Positions 52,825 through 63,916 of a stretch of DNA of 64,000 bases are shown here, piece after piece (within the stretch, counting starts at the first letter, position 1; every line of letters starts with the position of its first letter). The position numbers and the translations under genes were made by a program. Under the pieces are notes generated by a model that was not told the origin of the DNA, ran no database searches, and was given only the letters and a program-made list of their open reading frames with translations. This stretch comes from Rhyacophila brunnea (lineage: Eukaryota > Arthropoda > Insecta > Trichoptera > Rhyacophilidae). The stretch covers positions 248,001-312,000 of the forward strand of contig JAGYXB010000360.1 in NCBI GenBank assembly GCA_022495005.1. The letters are read 5' to 3'.

Positions 52825-53290
52825 GATCATAAATATGGGCCTCCACAGTGTGGAGGTTTGTATTAACAGATTTAGTTTTTACGAGGAATGGATGTCAGCC
52901 ACTTGCTTAACCTATTAGGTCCATACTCTGACTCAAACACTAATTGAAAAACAATATCGTCGTTTCCATTGCAAAATTTTATAGCCATCTGTAAAATCTC
53001 AAGTTTTCAGGGGAGCATAAAAACAGTTTACAAAATGTATGGCACTTGAATCAATTCAAAAAAGGTTTTCATAATTGTAATGAATTTTTGTAAATTGTAT
53101 TATTTTGTACGTGTGTAAAGGCGATTTTTGCGGTTTTAAATATACAAAAATGTCAAAAATGCATATTTTGCAGATATACAATTTTGCAATGGAAACGACT
53201 ATATTATATTATGTATTTGTCAGACCCAGGATTCGAACCTGGGACCCAAGAAGTTATAGGCCAAGGCTTAAGCCGCGCGGCTATCGTGGG
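52825..53290 (-). mobile_element. SINE family B, reversed, split by a TIR element
   Basis: The tail part (52825-52956) and the tRNA-like head (53202-53290, inverse of CCCAGGTTCGAATCCTGGG) match 27510-27755. The segment 52957-53201 between them is a separate insertion. The head could be mistaken for a tRNA gene but belongs to the SINE. Confidence 0.75.
52957..53201. mobile_element. 245-bp TIR element inserted in a SINE
   Basis: The ends TCGTCGTTTCCATTGCAAAA and AATTTTGCAATGGAAACGACTA are inverted repeats, with TA next to each end. It is another TA-target element with a TCGTC-type terminus. Confidence 0.75.
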
Positions 53291-53423
53291 TGTGTCTTAA
53301 TTCTATTACGATTAAATTATGACAGATTGACGAAAAGGTATAAACAAGTATATGATGCGTTAATTCCAAAAAGCGATAAGTCCATATTTGGTCAAAATTG
53401 AGAAAAAAATACGCACATATTCT

Positions 53424-53717
53424 TTATATAATTTTACACAATATGTATTGATCTATAAATTCCAAAACGCGATAAAACCCTATGAAAAAAAATATTTCAA
53501 GTCTCGATTTATTACAAAAAGCGCCAAGTCCGCGTTTCATATTATTTAAAGCTTGGTTGATTTCGCGCGTGTTTAAGTCAACCAATAAGGGAACGTTCAA
53601 TATTGCAAATGGCGTCTCCCATGCTGTAGCATCCGGTAAACTCATGACAGTGCCAAGGAAATATGTGCTTTTTGCGGAATAAGTTAAAAAGTGAGGTACA
53701 AGTAGCGCTACGTCCAA
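53424..53717 (-). pseudogene. Unidentified repeated frame (97 codons)
   Basis: A minus-strand open frame within the repeat at 53486-53885 that also appears, with stops, at 1-190. Its residues look protein-like (LLVPHFLTYSAKSTYFLGTV, then NTREINQALNNMKRGLGAFC) rather than low-complexity. It probably belongs to a transposable or virus-derived element, but I recognise no family. There is no evidence of host expression. Confidence 0.35.
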
Positions 53718-53885
53718 TTTTATTTTGCCTATATTTATTGCATTTAAGAGTCTATCGGCTGAAACAAGCCATTTGGTTCTAATTTCAACATAGAATACAA
53801 CGGAAAAAATAATCTCGTGTTAATCTAATGTTGTTTCCCGCAAATATCGAATTGTGGACTTGTCGCTTTTTGTAATTAGACGCCT
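53486..53885. repeat. Dispersed repeat of unknown class, copy 2
   Basis: Aligned with 1-427 in the same orientation. Both copies share a sharp end at TGTAATTAGACGCCT. No TIR or TSD was established. Confidence 0.7.
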
Positions 53886-54287
53886 GATATTACTTATATC
53901 GGATAGGAAACACAATTTTGAAAATGATTATATACCTGAAAATGTATAACAATATTCTCGATTCAAATTTCAAGTGATTTGGTGATGGAATTGTGTTTGG
54001 AGTGGATAAATGGAAGTGTAAGTGTTACAAAATCAACAAAGTGCCGCTTAGATAAGAAACTATTATGTTATCTTAATACATTATCAATGATTATCAATCA
54101 AAACATAGAAATATAACAGATAAGGAAGAACCATCAGCTAAGCATCGCCAATTGACAGATTAATAAGTTCATCGATGGCGTGCTCGGCAAAACTTTTAAT
54201 CAAAATAATTTATGTTGCAAAACTAAGCCACATCCAAGATTGTTGACAGGTGGCACTGCCACCTGATAATTTTTTTAGTATTAATTA

Positions 54288-54854
54288 TTTTTTTTTTATT
54301 ATTACTTATCACTAATGAGGAAACATTCGTTGACATTTTAATTTATGATTTTCTCCATACATTTATTCACTTTTATAATGAGCTACTTCTCGGGTACACC
54401 GAGCAAAACTGTTAATGTGTCGATCGTTTAAAAACAACATTTTCGACCCTAAGCAATAAAATCCGAACGGGCAATTAACTAGACCGATGCCGCCGGGATC
54501 GGATTAAGTTTACGACACTAGTTAAGTGTCTAAGTACCTAATTGGTGTTTTTGCCGACAACATTGAAAAAGTATCCACGCATATGGTTGAAATTGGATGC
54601 AAAAAATCCAAGCTTTGTGAAGTCAGTAGGTACTAACCAGCGTTCATTAAAATAAACAACTTCTTTTGTAGTTTATGTATGCCATGCTTGTTTCGGGGAA
54701 AAATTCTAATTGTGTATTTTTGTTTGAATTGCGACTTTTTGTGTTATGTGACCGCTCATTTAAAAATAGCTATTCTCTGATATAATGAGTGATGCTTATA
54801 ACGAGCAAATTCAGTCGGTCCCATCTTCCTTGTAATAACCAAGTTCGACTGTAT
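54288..54854. mobile_element. TIR element P, copy 1 (left end missing)
   Basis: The right end AATAACCAAGTTCGACTGT is the inverse of the left end of the copy at 62771. The body is shared (AGGAAACATTCGTTGACATT, then CCACGCATATGGTTGAAATT). Confidence 0.65.
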
Positions 54855-54898
54855 TATCAATGCATTTACAATTAATTTTGATTGAGAGATTCACTTAC

Positions 54899-54967
54899 AT
54901 TTTTGGTGCATTTTTTTCCGACCCAAGCGTATATCCCTCCGGTGGTAGTGTCCAGAATGAAGCAGTC
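54899..54967 (-). CDS. Gelsolin-family protein, exon (G3 core)
   Basis: 69 nt, phase 0. Encodes DCFILDTTTGGIYAWVGKKC then TKN, the central G3 strand motif D-C-F-I-L-D-x-G-x-x-I-[FY]-x-W-V-G-K. Clear acceptor (GTTACAG) and donor (AAT|GTAAGT). Confidence 0.9.
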
Positions 54968-55489
54968 CTGTAACGAACGAATCAGAAATTATCTTATGTC
55001 TCCCTAACACTTTCCAGCGTCTGAGCATAGGTCAAGCACAGGGTCACGCCATTTCTCTTTGTCTTGCGCCGTTTTCCAAGTCACCACTACGTGATCGTCT
55101 ACAATGACCGAATCCGTAAACCTACGTCTATACTCATGGCGATGGCCTCCACATCCTGAAGCGGGCCCCAGCGCCCCCCTAACATATCGTTAAAATATTC
55201 AGTGAATATTCAGAACTCCAGGTTTTCATGTTGAGTGTTCTGTGTATTTTTAGCAATTTTTGATAAATCCACTTGAATTGTCGGCTCTCCGCATCATATT
55301 ATGAAGCACTGATCGCCACCCCATTTTTTGATGGTCATGTAACATGCGACCCTACGCCATATTGGATAAATAGTCATTTTTATTAGTTGGAAAAACACTA
55401 AAAATAATTATAAAATAAAATTCCATTAGTCAAATGGCGCCACAGGCGAATTTTTTAAAATATAAGACTAAATTTGTGGTACCTATGTG

Positions 55490-56110
55490 TTTATCTCAAG
55501 GGGGGGCTGACAGGGCTCTAACCTGGGGGCCCCGACTCAGGAAGGGCCCGGCGTGGTGAGCCAACCACATAAGTGAGATAAACACATCACAAATTTGCTC
55601 TAATATTGAAGTTAAGCGGCCTCCACCGAAACCCGTCCCCCACCACACTCAGTCTTAATCGAGCATATCGCAGGACCCTACAATTGGTAATGTGAAGCAT
55701 CTGAAACAATTGGACTGGGAGTATCCTGGAAGAAGATGCCCAAAACTTAGGTTGCTATGCTCAAAGTGAGCTCTGACTGAGTTTAATGAGTTTATTTTAA
55801 TGCAAAGTGCCAGGAAGAGAAAAGCACATGGAAATTACGAAAAGAAAATGAATAATTATCATACGGTCAGCAAATATTACCATTTAAAACTATTTGGTTG
55901 TACGATGCAGTTTTTTACCGTGTGCCGATACTCGACAACTCCATCATTGAAATAGATGTACTCGTACATATTAAAAATATAAAAAATCGCCAAAAATACA
56001 CCATTTGGATAACGCTACTGCACCGCATCACACTGACTTTACCCTTAGCGATAGGTAGGGGGGCCCGCCAAACATCCTAGCCTGGGGGCCCGCTTCAGGA
56101 TATGGGGACC
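55490..56110. mobile_element. Family V element, rearranged, with repeat U inside
   Basis: GGGGGCTGACAGGGCTCTAA and GGTAGGGGGGCCCGCCAAAC match parts of 16017-16876. About 55620-55850 is an inverse relative of repeat U (15741-15965). Confidence 0.6.
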
Positions 56111-56607
56111 ATGTTTATACTTCACTTCAAGTTTTTAATTCTGGTTTTACCACAGGGTAGTTTTGCGCATGCTTTAAGTGGAAAATACTAATAAACTCAA
56201 ATGACGTTGGCAGATTCTCAGGCCAATTGTCTGCCACGATCGCCACCGATCGTGAAAAGTCACTCTCGAGTCATTCTCTAGAGTCGCAACCAAATAGGAA
56301 CAATTTCTATTTTTTAGGGACGATCATATCGTACGAGAAAGTACGAAAATATCCGAATTAACTTCGAGCTTCCAAGTGTCACCGCCTGTAGTATGTCATG
56401 TCTTGTGTTTGACATAACAACACAATTTTGACATTTACATGATGAAATGAATTTTTAATAAAATTGCTTCAGATCGATATATTCCGCTTGTGTGAGAGCA
56501 AGCACATTTAGGTTCGTTTATATTATCTTAAACAGACTCACTTAATTACATGTATATAAAAAAAATATATTTTAAATCATTCTAAGTTTTATTGCATTGG
56601 TTCTTAC

Positions 56608-56727
56608 ATTTTCATCCAGTTGGTCTTGCTTGAAAGGCTTCTGAGCGACTTTGATGGTTTCCATTTTGCCAGACGCATCGGTAATCTTGTACAGCGAAAC
56701 AGCCTCTTCATCAGACTTCTCGAAAGC
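56608..56727 (-). CDS. Gelsolin-family protein, exon (G2-G3 linker)
   Basis: 120 nt, phase 0. Encodes AFEKSDEEAVSLYKITDASG then KMETIKVAQKPFKQDQLDEN. F-E-x-x-x-x-x-x-x-x-L-Y-K-x-[ST]-D-A-S-G is the usual start of G3. Confidence 0.9.
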
Positions 56728-56874
56728 CTTAAACGTGAAGAGTTTTATTAATTACAGACAAAAAAATGGTTAAGGAGACGAGGTTAAGAAAATCTTGCAG
56801 GTGCCACTGCATTTTATATCGCATTTAGTCAACCGAACACTACACTATTCAACATACATTCCCCATATCCAGAC

Positions 56875-56950
56875 ACTCCAGTAGCGAAGGAGGAGTGTGC
56901 ACTATTTATGTCGAATCTTAACAGCCTACCTCCAGCTCTCACCAATGGGA
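56875..56950. repeat. Deleted family R derivative
   Basis: CAGTAGCGAAGGAGGA is joined directly to TTAACAGCCTACCTCCAGCT, i.e. both family R ends with almost no interior. Confidence 0.5.
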
Positions 56951-56969
56951 TACTCCCCATTTTAATACA

Positions 56970-57252
56970 TTTGATAACTATGTTCAACGAAATTGCTTCG
57001 GGTGTTGATATATTCCACCTACGTGAGAATGAGTTTAGGTAGACGTTGTTTTATTAATTCCTAAAATAGGGTCTGCTTAACTCATCCGGTGTACTTCCTT
57101 GTACCTATCTAATTTATCTACTAATCTATCTCTTTTTTTTATGTAATACTGTTTTATATTTCTTTGTTTCTAAATGTCATGTTGTGAACATCTTAAACTT
57201 ATAATTTGTAATGTCCACAATATGTTAAAAGATAAATAAATTGAAATTGAAT
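56970..57252 (+). repeat. LINE-like 3' tail, copy 2
   Basis: Matches 29263-29573 and ends AATAAATTGAAATTGAATT. Non-coding, in a gelsolin intron. Confidence 0.55.
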
Positions 57253-57578
57253 TTTGCCCCATACCTATATCGATAAATACCTGGCCTGCACCTATAACTA
57301 AGTCCATCCACAAGTAATTATCGAATGCGCATGGCTTAATGTTCATAATTATTAGGATTGTTAATGTCTGTTTGTGTCGTCCGCGCTGTCTTATCATGTA
57401 GACATGCTGGATGGGAATATCAAAACAAACATTGTATTCCCCAGATATACCTAGATTTACTTGAGGGATAGCGGCACAGAAACTATCCCAAGTTATAAAA
57501 CATGCATATTGCTCACCAAAGTCTCTGACGAGGAAATGAGTGGGAATTTTAATATACTATTATGGGGCTATTCCTTAC

Positions 57579-57679
57579 CCGGTCGTCTACTCCAGAACTC
57601 TCGTCCGGAACGGTATCTTTAGAACCAGATCCCAAAGCGGTGAAGAAATCCTCATAGTCCGTCATGCTGGAGAATTCAT
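57579..57679 (-). CDS. Gelsolin-family protein, exon (end of G2 and linker)
   Basis: 101 nt. It enters in phase 1, completing an Asp codon, and leaves in phase 0 (CGG|GTAAGG). Encodes EFSSMTDYEDFFTALGSGSK then DTVPDESSGVDDR, matching the F-F-x-x-L-G-S-G-S-x-x-x-V-P-D-x-S linker of insect gelsolins. Confidence 0.9.
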
Positions 57680-57954
57680 CTGAAATAAACCAGTATGTAT
57701 TGAGTAGATAAACAATATTGAAAAAATACCAATATTATCATAGTTTTTACCCATTTGGATTATAATTTACCTGTATACTATTTTTACAAAGTACTTTATT
57801 GGGTATTTTCAGGGTTGCTCCATTCTCCACATCTACAGTGTCTATCAGTGGCGAAGACTTCTAAATAAATCCTCGTCCTGTCTTAGGATTTTTTTGAGTT
57901 ACCTACCACGGTCTACCTTACAAACACTGACAAAATTTTAATGTTTTGACTAAC

Positions 57955-58132
57955 CAATAATGTCCACCTTAGATCGTCCACCATGATCCTGGTCCCTGAT
58001 TTGATTGGCGGCTGAAATGGCCTTCATCTTTTCAGCACCTTGGGCTTTGGGGCCAACGTAGACGTAGATTGTGTTTTCAACGTCCAAGATAAAGCAGTCT
58101 CCGTTATTCATTGAAGATACATCTGGCGCAAC
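57955..58132 (-). CDS. Gelsolin-family protein, exon (G2)
   Basis: 178 nt, phase 0 in, phase 1 out. Encodes a G2 domain core: VSSMNNGDCFILDVENTIYV, then YVGPKAQGAEKMKAISAANQ, then IRDQDHGGRSKVDII. The G-D-C-F-I-L-D motif and I-R-D-x-[DE] segment are conserved G2 landmarks. Confidence 0.92.
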
Positions 58133-58448
58133 CTACAACAGGAAACAAGATTATGCATATCACCGAAGGAAATTGGGTTATATAAAGAGGAAATCATAGT
58201 TTTGTTCTCTATTCAGACATGAATTTAATCTCAATATTATATGGCCGTCTATTTCCAATTCAGCATCTCATGAAGCACTGTGATATGTACAAATTTATGG
58301 ACATGCGTCTCAACACCAGTTATACGGGCATATAACGTAGCTTAACGAACGTTGGGCCCTTTTGAAAGCCATGCTGTGCGGAGGGGCCATTCAAAAAATT
58401 CGCTAAATCTTTTGGGTCTGTACAATAAATCAAATACACATTGAAAAT

Positions 58449-58880
58449 AAATTACACACTCAAAAAAAAGGACCTCTTATTGGAACGCCGTTGGTTTATT
58501 TCTATACACTTTAACTTATAATACTAAATTATATAATGGTTTCTCGTTGTTTTTATTTTTTAAGTACCAACTGTCAGTCTGACGTTTAATTGTTTGTTTA
58601 CGTAAGGTATTGCAAATGGCCGACAATAATAAATTCACTGCCTAGGCAACGGAACAATTCTAAACTATAATATTATACTGTATAATCGTCACGATTGCAG
58701 TATCATACTGTGGCGTAAAGTTAGTGCGTTCGGCTGATAACCGAACAATCGGTGGTTCAAATCCAACCGAGTGTTTTTTTTCATGTGAAAAAATAAATTA
58801 TGTGTTACATGTCACACGCCAAAAATACACTCTGATCTGATTTCCCAAACGCTCCAAAAGAAGGTTAACTTCAAAAAACC
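58449..58880 (+). repeat. Dispersed repeat with tRNA-like module, copy 2
   Basis: Partner of 743-1180. The hairpin GTTCGG-CTGATAA-CCGAAC and B-box-like GGTTCAAATCC precede a T-run. It lies in the gelsolin intron between 58133 and 59035. Confidence 0.55.
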
Positions 58881-59035
58881 ATGTGCATTTTTTATATTAA
58901 TTTCTCAATAAACGTATGCTACACAGTCACTTTATGGTGTCCATCTTCGTAATGTCTCTTGGTATCGAAAGAAAAGTATTAATTCTCTTTTGATGGCCCT
59001 ACGCATCACTAAATAACTAATTTTTGTTTCCATAC

Positions 59036-59151
59036 CTGTTTGACACGAACATTTTTCTTTCCCTTAACCTGGAACATGCACTTCTGTCCACCACCGTTGG
59101 TCGTCACGTGGTTGAATCCACTCGCATGTCCACCGTCTAAATACCGGATTC
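59036..59151 (-). CDS. Gelsolin-family protein, exon (end of G1)
   Basis: 116 nt, phase 1 in, phase 0 out. Encodes (G)IRYLDGGHASGFNHVTTNG then GGQKCMFQVKGKKNVRVKQ, the end of G1 and start of G2 (G-G-x-x-S-G-F-x-H-V...Q-V-K-G-x-x-x-V-R). Confidence 0.92.
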
Positions 59152-59272
59152 CTAAAAATACAAGAACAACGATTATTATTATATAATTTATAATCCTTCT
59201 TCATCGCCGAGAAATGTTACTTGGATGGAATTTCGGTGAAAAAAAAGGTATTTTAAAAGTGTCATCACATTA

Positions 59273-59866
59273 GTGGCGAAGGGTGGAGGCAGGCTGTTAA
59301 GATCTGACATAAATAGTGCACAGTAAACTTTATCAGTTGTACTTATTTGTTTAAAAATATTATAAGACTACAATGATAGTGTTTGTTAGTTTTTAAAATT
59401 CAATTAAACCCTGCCTAATCTAAGCCCATAGTAGATAATATTCAAAAAATAATCATTTATCTATAAAATATCTAAAATTATGCTATTAAATCATAAATAA
59501 TTTTAGATACCTAATTATAGATAGAAGAATATTTTTTATCTATGCATTATGGTTTAGTTAAGGCAGGGCTTAATGAATTTTAAAAAACTAACCAACACTA
59601 TCTTTCTGAAATTTGTATTCTGAACTCAACGAAAACAAATAAGTATGACTGACAAAGTGTGCACAATTTTTGTCGGATATATAGCATACGTAAACTATTA
59701 TGGTTTGGTTGAGGTATGGTTTAATTAAATTTTAAAAACTAACCAGTATCATTTTCAAATTATTGCATTCTTAGTTCACTGAAAACAAAAAAGTATGATT
59801 GATAAAGTTTAACGTCTGCTATTCATGTCGAATCTTAACAGCCTACCTCCACCCCTCGCCACTGCC
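59273..59866. mobile_element. Family R element in gelsolin intron
   Basis: The left end TAGTGGCGAAGGGTGGAGGC and the right end, the inverse of CAGTGGCGAGGGGTGGAGGT, form TIRs of about 40 bp. The interior contains two further inverse blocks (59400-59690), suggesting rearrangement. No clean TSD. Confidence 0.6.
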
Positions 59867-60091
59867 TCAAATCATGCCTAAAGATTAATGCAGCTTCAAA
59901 CATTTAGGGGTGTGTATCACAAGGATTGCCAAAATTCACAAAGACAGTTGTTATCTGAATAGAAATGGCTGAAGCCACATTCAACTCAATGCAGAATGTT
60001 TTAGATTTCCAGCTGTAGCATTAATAGATACGTGCTACCCAGGGAACTCAGGTCCTGCCCATCACTTGTATTGTGACAGTGACGCTTTACC

Positions 60092-60459
60092 CAGTGACAT
60101 CCCGTGGAGGTAGTCAGATTAAGCATCGCTTGGGGGCGGCAGTTACTCGAAGGGCGGCAAATCGAGGAAAATCATTTGGAATATAATATAGAAATAGCTA
60201 CCCAAACTTAGTAATAACGAAAATATCTTTCCATTAAAAAATTCAACTCACTGGTTTTATCGGGTTCGCGATATCAAGTTTACTTCCGTTACCCTTCGGC
60301 GTCCTTGGTGATCAGAAATGACACGTGTAGATTTGCGAATAATTAGTCTGATATTTTGTTACTAATGTGTCCATACAACACATTTCTTAGATATTGGACT
60401 CTCGAAAGGATGATGTAAGTATAAAAAATGAGGCGGCATTTTATCTAGGGACTTCACTG
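60092..60459. mobile_element. Family X MITE with perfect 8-bp TSD
   Basis: Starts CAGTGACATCCC and ends GGGACTTCACTG. Flanked by GCTTTACC at 60084-60091 and 60460-60467. Confidence 0.88.
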
Positions 60460-60712
60460 GCTTTACCGTAGGCGATAATAACATCTTTCGAAGTCTTACA
60501 CCAATTTTAATTCTACCATTCTAGCAAGAATTCTTCATCGACGAAGCGATAGTATGCAGAGGCGATTTTCTTTGATGCCGACGTTGCAATCGATTCGTCA
60601 GAAAATTTAAAAGGGCACCTCGAAATGGTCATAACTAAATTATACCAAAAAGGGTGCGAATTTCTCACAAAACGAGTAGGTTACAAAAACAATATACAAG
60701 CAATATCAAAGG

Positions 60713-60895
60713 GGCGACATAGTCCAGGGTATAAGGCGCTGGCTTTTTTTCAGGGGGCTGTGTATTCGATTCAATGTGAGGTCACAATACATTACTTATA
60801 TGTTTTTCTCAAAGCCTGGGCATTTATGATATTTTCATTATTTGTATTATTACTAACTAACTACACTATTGTCATTAGGCCTAGTGGTATGTTGT
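60713..60895 (+). mobile_element. SINE family A
   Basis: The head has GGCGACATAGTCCAGGGTAT and a weak B box (GTATTCGATTC). The body from GAGGTCACAATACATTACTT to GGCCTAGTGGTATG matches 1343 and 8090. A 90-codon frame overlaps it by chance. Confidence 0.55.
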
Positions 60896-61015
60896 GACTC
60901 AAATACCTACAGACTCAAAATAACTAATCAGTCAGAACGAAGTATTATCTCTAATTGAACGAAAGTCTCCGAGTCACTACTGAGTGACTCGTTTCCATGA
61001 CTAGTACGTACTCAC

Positions 61016-61205
61016 CGGATTTGTAATATTCCAAGAAGAGTTTCGATTCGTGACCTTGGACCTCTCTGTACTGAACGGGACCACCTCCCAGATGGTCATC
61101 GAGAGCAACAGCCAAAAGAGCAGCCGCACAGCTCTCGTCTTGGGATGTCTCCTTACCCAGCCAGAAGTGAAGATTGTGCAAAAAATGGTTCTTCACACCC
61201 ACGGT
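61016..61205 (-). CDS. Gelsolin-family protein, exon (G1 core)
   Basis: 190 nt, phase 0 in, phase 1 out. Encodes [20 protein letters not shown], then [20 protein letters not shown], then [20 protein letters not shown]. This is the G1 actin-binding core. By my numbering against vertebrate gelsolin, acidic residues that help bind calcium (the E of SQDE, the first D of LDD) are kept. The Asp usual in D-[IL]-H-[FY]-W-L-G is Asn here. 'LLAV' replaces the common 'IFTV'. Gelsolins sever and cap actin filaments in a calcium-dependent way. Confidence 0.93.
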
Positions 61206-61462
61206 CTAAAAAGTCAAAAATATAAATAAGGCCTAATTACATAACTTTGCAGAAATAACCAGATTTGACAATCTTTGTGAGCAATTGTTAACTTTAAATA
61301 GCAATCACAAGGAACGATTCAGCTACCAACTCAATTGTGTTGACGCTTGATTTGAATGGTTAATAAAATTGGCCGTGCCAAAATGGCGATGTCAAATCGA
61401 CCACGCCAAATCGTCACGTTAGCATTCAGAGAATTGGTTATAGTAAATAGGTAATAACTCAC

Positions 61463-61537
61463 ATTCAAGATGATGTAGGAATCTCCGGTGTAGAATTTTC
61501 CATACTCTGCTTTTGAAACTGGCACCGGTTCCAGATT
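61463..61537 (-). CDS. Gelsolin-family protein, first recognised exon (start of G1)
   Basis: 75 nt between TTTGTTTCAG and AAT|GTGAGT. Encodes NLEPVPVSKAEYGKFYTGDS then YIILN, the start of domain G1 (x-P-V-x-x-x-x-Y-G-x-F-Y-x-G-D-S-Y-I). The exon before it should carry the start codon, any signal peptide and the G-L-x-[IV]-W-R-I-E phrase. I could not find it between 61538 and 64000, so the 5' end of the gene is probably outside the window. An ATG in this frame at 61546 lies in the intron. Confidence 0.9.
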
Positions 61538-61582
61538 CTGAAACAAAAAAAACGTATTATTATATTATTTCACACGCATACG

Positions 61583-61870
61583 CAGTGACGTCCTGTGGGG
61601 GTAGGCAAATTGAGCATCGCCTGGGGGCGGCAGTTACTCGAACGGCGGCAAATCGAGAAGAATCATTAGGTATATATATAAATAGGTACGTAAACTTAGT
61701 AATAACGGAAATATCTATCCATTAAAAAAATCACTTCACTGGTTGGAAACAAAATGTATTAATAATTAACATAAAAGTTTTACAGGACTGTATTTTTTTT
61801 GTCAGGTTTCCGATGTCTAGTTTACTTCCGTTGTCCTTGGACGTAACGTCCTTGATGATCAGCAATGACA
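61583..61870. mobile_element. Family X MITE, right end lost
   Basis: Starts CAGTGACGTCCTGTGGGGGT and follows the subfamily of 21171-22173 with the extra AACAAAATGTATTAATAATT block. It breaks off near 61870 against a family V fragment. Confidence 0.7.
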
Positions 61871-61885
61871 CATGTAGAATTGAAC

Positions 61886-62078
61886 ATGAGAATTTTTTGA
61901 CAGTTCCATTAGGGATTGTGTTTCTAAAAAACCTGACATTAGTGTTTCGAAATTTTTGTGTTAGAAATTAAAATCTTTTTTTCCCTGTTTTTATTTGTCT
62001 AAGCCCAAGGTATAGTTTATTGGCTTTCAATTTCAATGTTTAAAATCATTCTGATAATGTTTGGGAGGTGCCAGGGCC
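61886..62078 (-). repeat. Family V fragment, reversed
   Basis: The inverse of about 16063-16285 (shared AAAAATTTCGAAACACTAAT as inverse). Confidence 0.55.
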
Positions 62079-62094
62079 CCTTTTAAAAAAGTAT

Positions 62095-62235
62095 TTAAAA
62101 AATGCATTGGCATCGTGTTCTGATGTATTCTAAAAGTTTCAAATGTCTAGCTAGTCGGGAAGTTAGTTAAAAATCGATTGCAAGATTTTTACCGGACAAA
62201 TAAGAATACGACCTAATAAAAACGTTGTAAAAAGT
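62095..62235. repeat. Repeat W fragment
   Basis: TGCATTGGCATCGTGTTCTG through AAAAACGTTGTAA matches the right third of 49350-49768. Confidence 0.6.
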
Positions 62236-62770
62236 ACCTACCTACCTACACGTGGTCACTCTCTTTTATAAAGAATATATTATAAAATATACTTAATGTT
62301 ATACCTAACACAAAGTTTAATTATTGCATAAACAAAGTTAAGAGGTTTTGAGACTAGTCAATAAACTTAGATAAGATTTAGAAAGAAATAATGTTGACCT
62401 TGCAAACTCTATGCGGTTAACTGTCACTGGTTGGAAGGTACTCCAATTTTGTCAGGCTTCAATAAAAAACAGCATTAAAAGAAGAAGAATGATAATGTAA
62501 ATACGAGCTAGAGTCAAGGTAAGTACCTACCTACCTATTGTATTCAGTGAAAAGTACCTAACCGTTGTTATTATCTTCATACTTTACAAGGTCGCGAAAT
62601 CAATTTAACACAGAAACAAGTTTTTTATGTGAGAGAACGAAATAAAAAAAAAACTATGAATACGCCCGCATTAATCAAGCAGTATACTAATTAGGTATTA
62701 CAACAGTGCTCGATATAAAAAATTCTACGAACCAAAGCACACTCGATAATTTCCCAAAAACATCAACATA
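62236..62770. other. Region upstream of recognised gelsolin exons, nothing recognised
   Basis: AT-rich with GTACCTACCTAC tracts at 62246 and 62523. No exon matching a gelsolin N-terminus was found here. Confidence 0.35.
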
Positions 62771-63671
62771 TAACAGTCGAACTTGGTTATTACGACCACG
62801 GAAATAGTGAGATCTCGGATATAATGAGGAAACATTCGTTGACATTTTAGTTTATGATTTTCTCCATAAATCTATTCACTTTTATAACTACTTCTCGGGT
62901 ATACCGAGCAAAATTGTTAATGAGTCGATCGTTTAGAAACAAAATTTTCGGCCCTAATGCGTCAATTACATTGAGCTGCTTGTTGGCGAATTTACAATCT
63001 GCCTGTAAAGTCGCCCAGTGTCATCATCGAACAAGCTAACAAGCAGATTGTAAACAATCTACCGAGAAAATTTGAAAGCCGGTCAACTTTAAACGCTACA
63101 CGCCGGCGTGTGGGCCTACTGCGTCTGCGCAGTAGAGCGCAGTAGCAACCTCCCGGTAAAAAAAGAACTACGTTCTGTCAAAATAGTCTCTAGTTTGTTG
63201 GCTTCTCAGCGAATGGAAAGTTTTGTGTGTCATCATCACAATCGCAGTAGCTGAATCGCCCACTTTTAAATTCGCCAACAAACAGCTCGTATAGTAGCTC
63301 AATGTAACTGATGCATGAGCAATAAAATCTGACCAGGCGGATTACGTTTATGACATTAGTTAAGTGTCTAAGTACCTGATTGATATTTTCGCCGACAACA
63401 TTGAAAAACTATCCACGCATATGGTTGAAATTGCATGTAAAATATCCAAGCTTTTTGAAGTCAGTACCTACCAGCGCCGGCGAGTCAGCATTTTATCACA
63501 ATCAACAACTTCTTTTGTAGTTTATGAACGCTATGCGTGTTTCGGGGATTTTTACGATTGTTTTCAGATTTTTTATGTTCTATGCTGAAATAGAATGTGG
63601 CGCGAAAAATGTTATATATAGATATAACGAGCAAATTCAGTCAGTCCTATCTTCCTCATAAAAACCGAGTT
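62771..63671. mobile_element. TIR element P, copy 2, with MITE inside
   Basis: The left end is CAGTCGAACTTGGTTATTAC; the right end is eroded. The body matches 54288-54854 on both sides of the MITE at 62955-63320. Confidence 0.65.
62955..63320. mobile_element. MITE with TGCGTCAATTACATTGAG ends, copy 2
   Basis: Ends TGCGTCAATTACATTGAGC and CTCAATGTAACTGATGCA. It interrupts element P at CCCTAA|GCAATAAAAT. TAA/TGA at the borders would fit a 3-bp TSD. It contains the inverse of the core seen at 2820-3190 (CACACGCCGGCGTGTG). Confidence 0.75.
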
Positions 63672-63704
63672 CTTTTTTATCGAGTATTTACGTAGGTAAT
63701 TTTC

Positions 63705-63870
63705 GTGTCCAGAAATTTTTGTACGTATGCGTGTAAAATGCTGTATTGGAAATATGGTCGTATATTAAAGACCGAACAACCTCTTTGGGTCGTATAGATA
63801 GTACTGAGATAAAATTAATGTCCAAATAAAACATGGTTATTGTCGTTTCACAGGAAGCCAGCGGCAAACA
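63705..63870 (+). repeat. Dispersed repeat N, copy 2
   Basis: CGTGTCCAGAAATTTTTGTA through CAGGAAGCCAGCGGCAAACA matches about 12025-12200. Confidence 0.55.
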
Positions 63871-63872
63871 AA

Positions 63873-63915
63873 TTTTGAAAATAGCCGATATTATGCTGGA
63901 TTATTTGTTAGGTTA
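63873..63915. repeat. Foldback element fragment, copy 3
   Basis: TTTTGAAAATAGCCGATATT then GGATTATTTGTTAGGTTAA is the inner left arm of the foldback at 5978. It ends where the next MITE begins, so core and right arm are absent. Confidence 0.6.
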
Positions 63916-63916
63916 A

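Noticed and set aside
53202..53290. A tRNA gene on the minus strand
   Set aside because: The B box is good, but the segment is the head of a SINE family also present at 27510 and 31905.
61538..61546. ATG at 61546 as the gelsolin start codon
   Set aside because: It lies in the polypyrimidine/acceptor region just before the exon. Gelsolin G1 normally has more residues upstream, so the true start is on an earlier exon.
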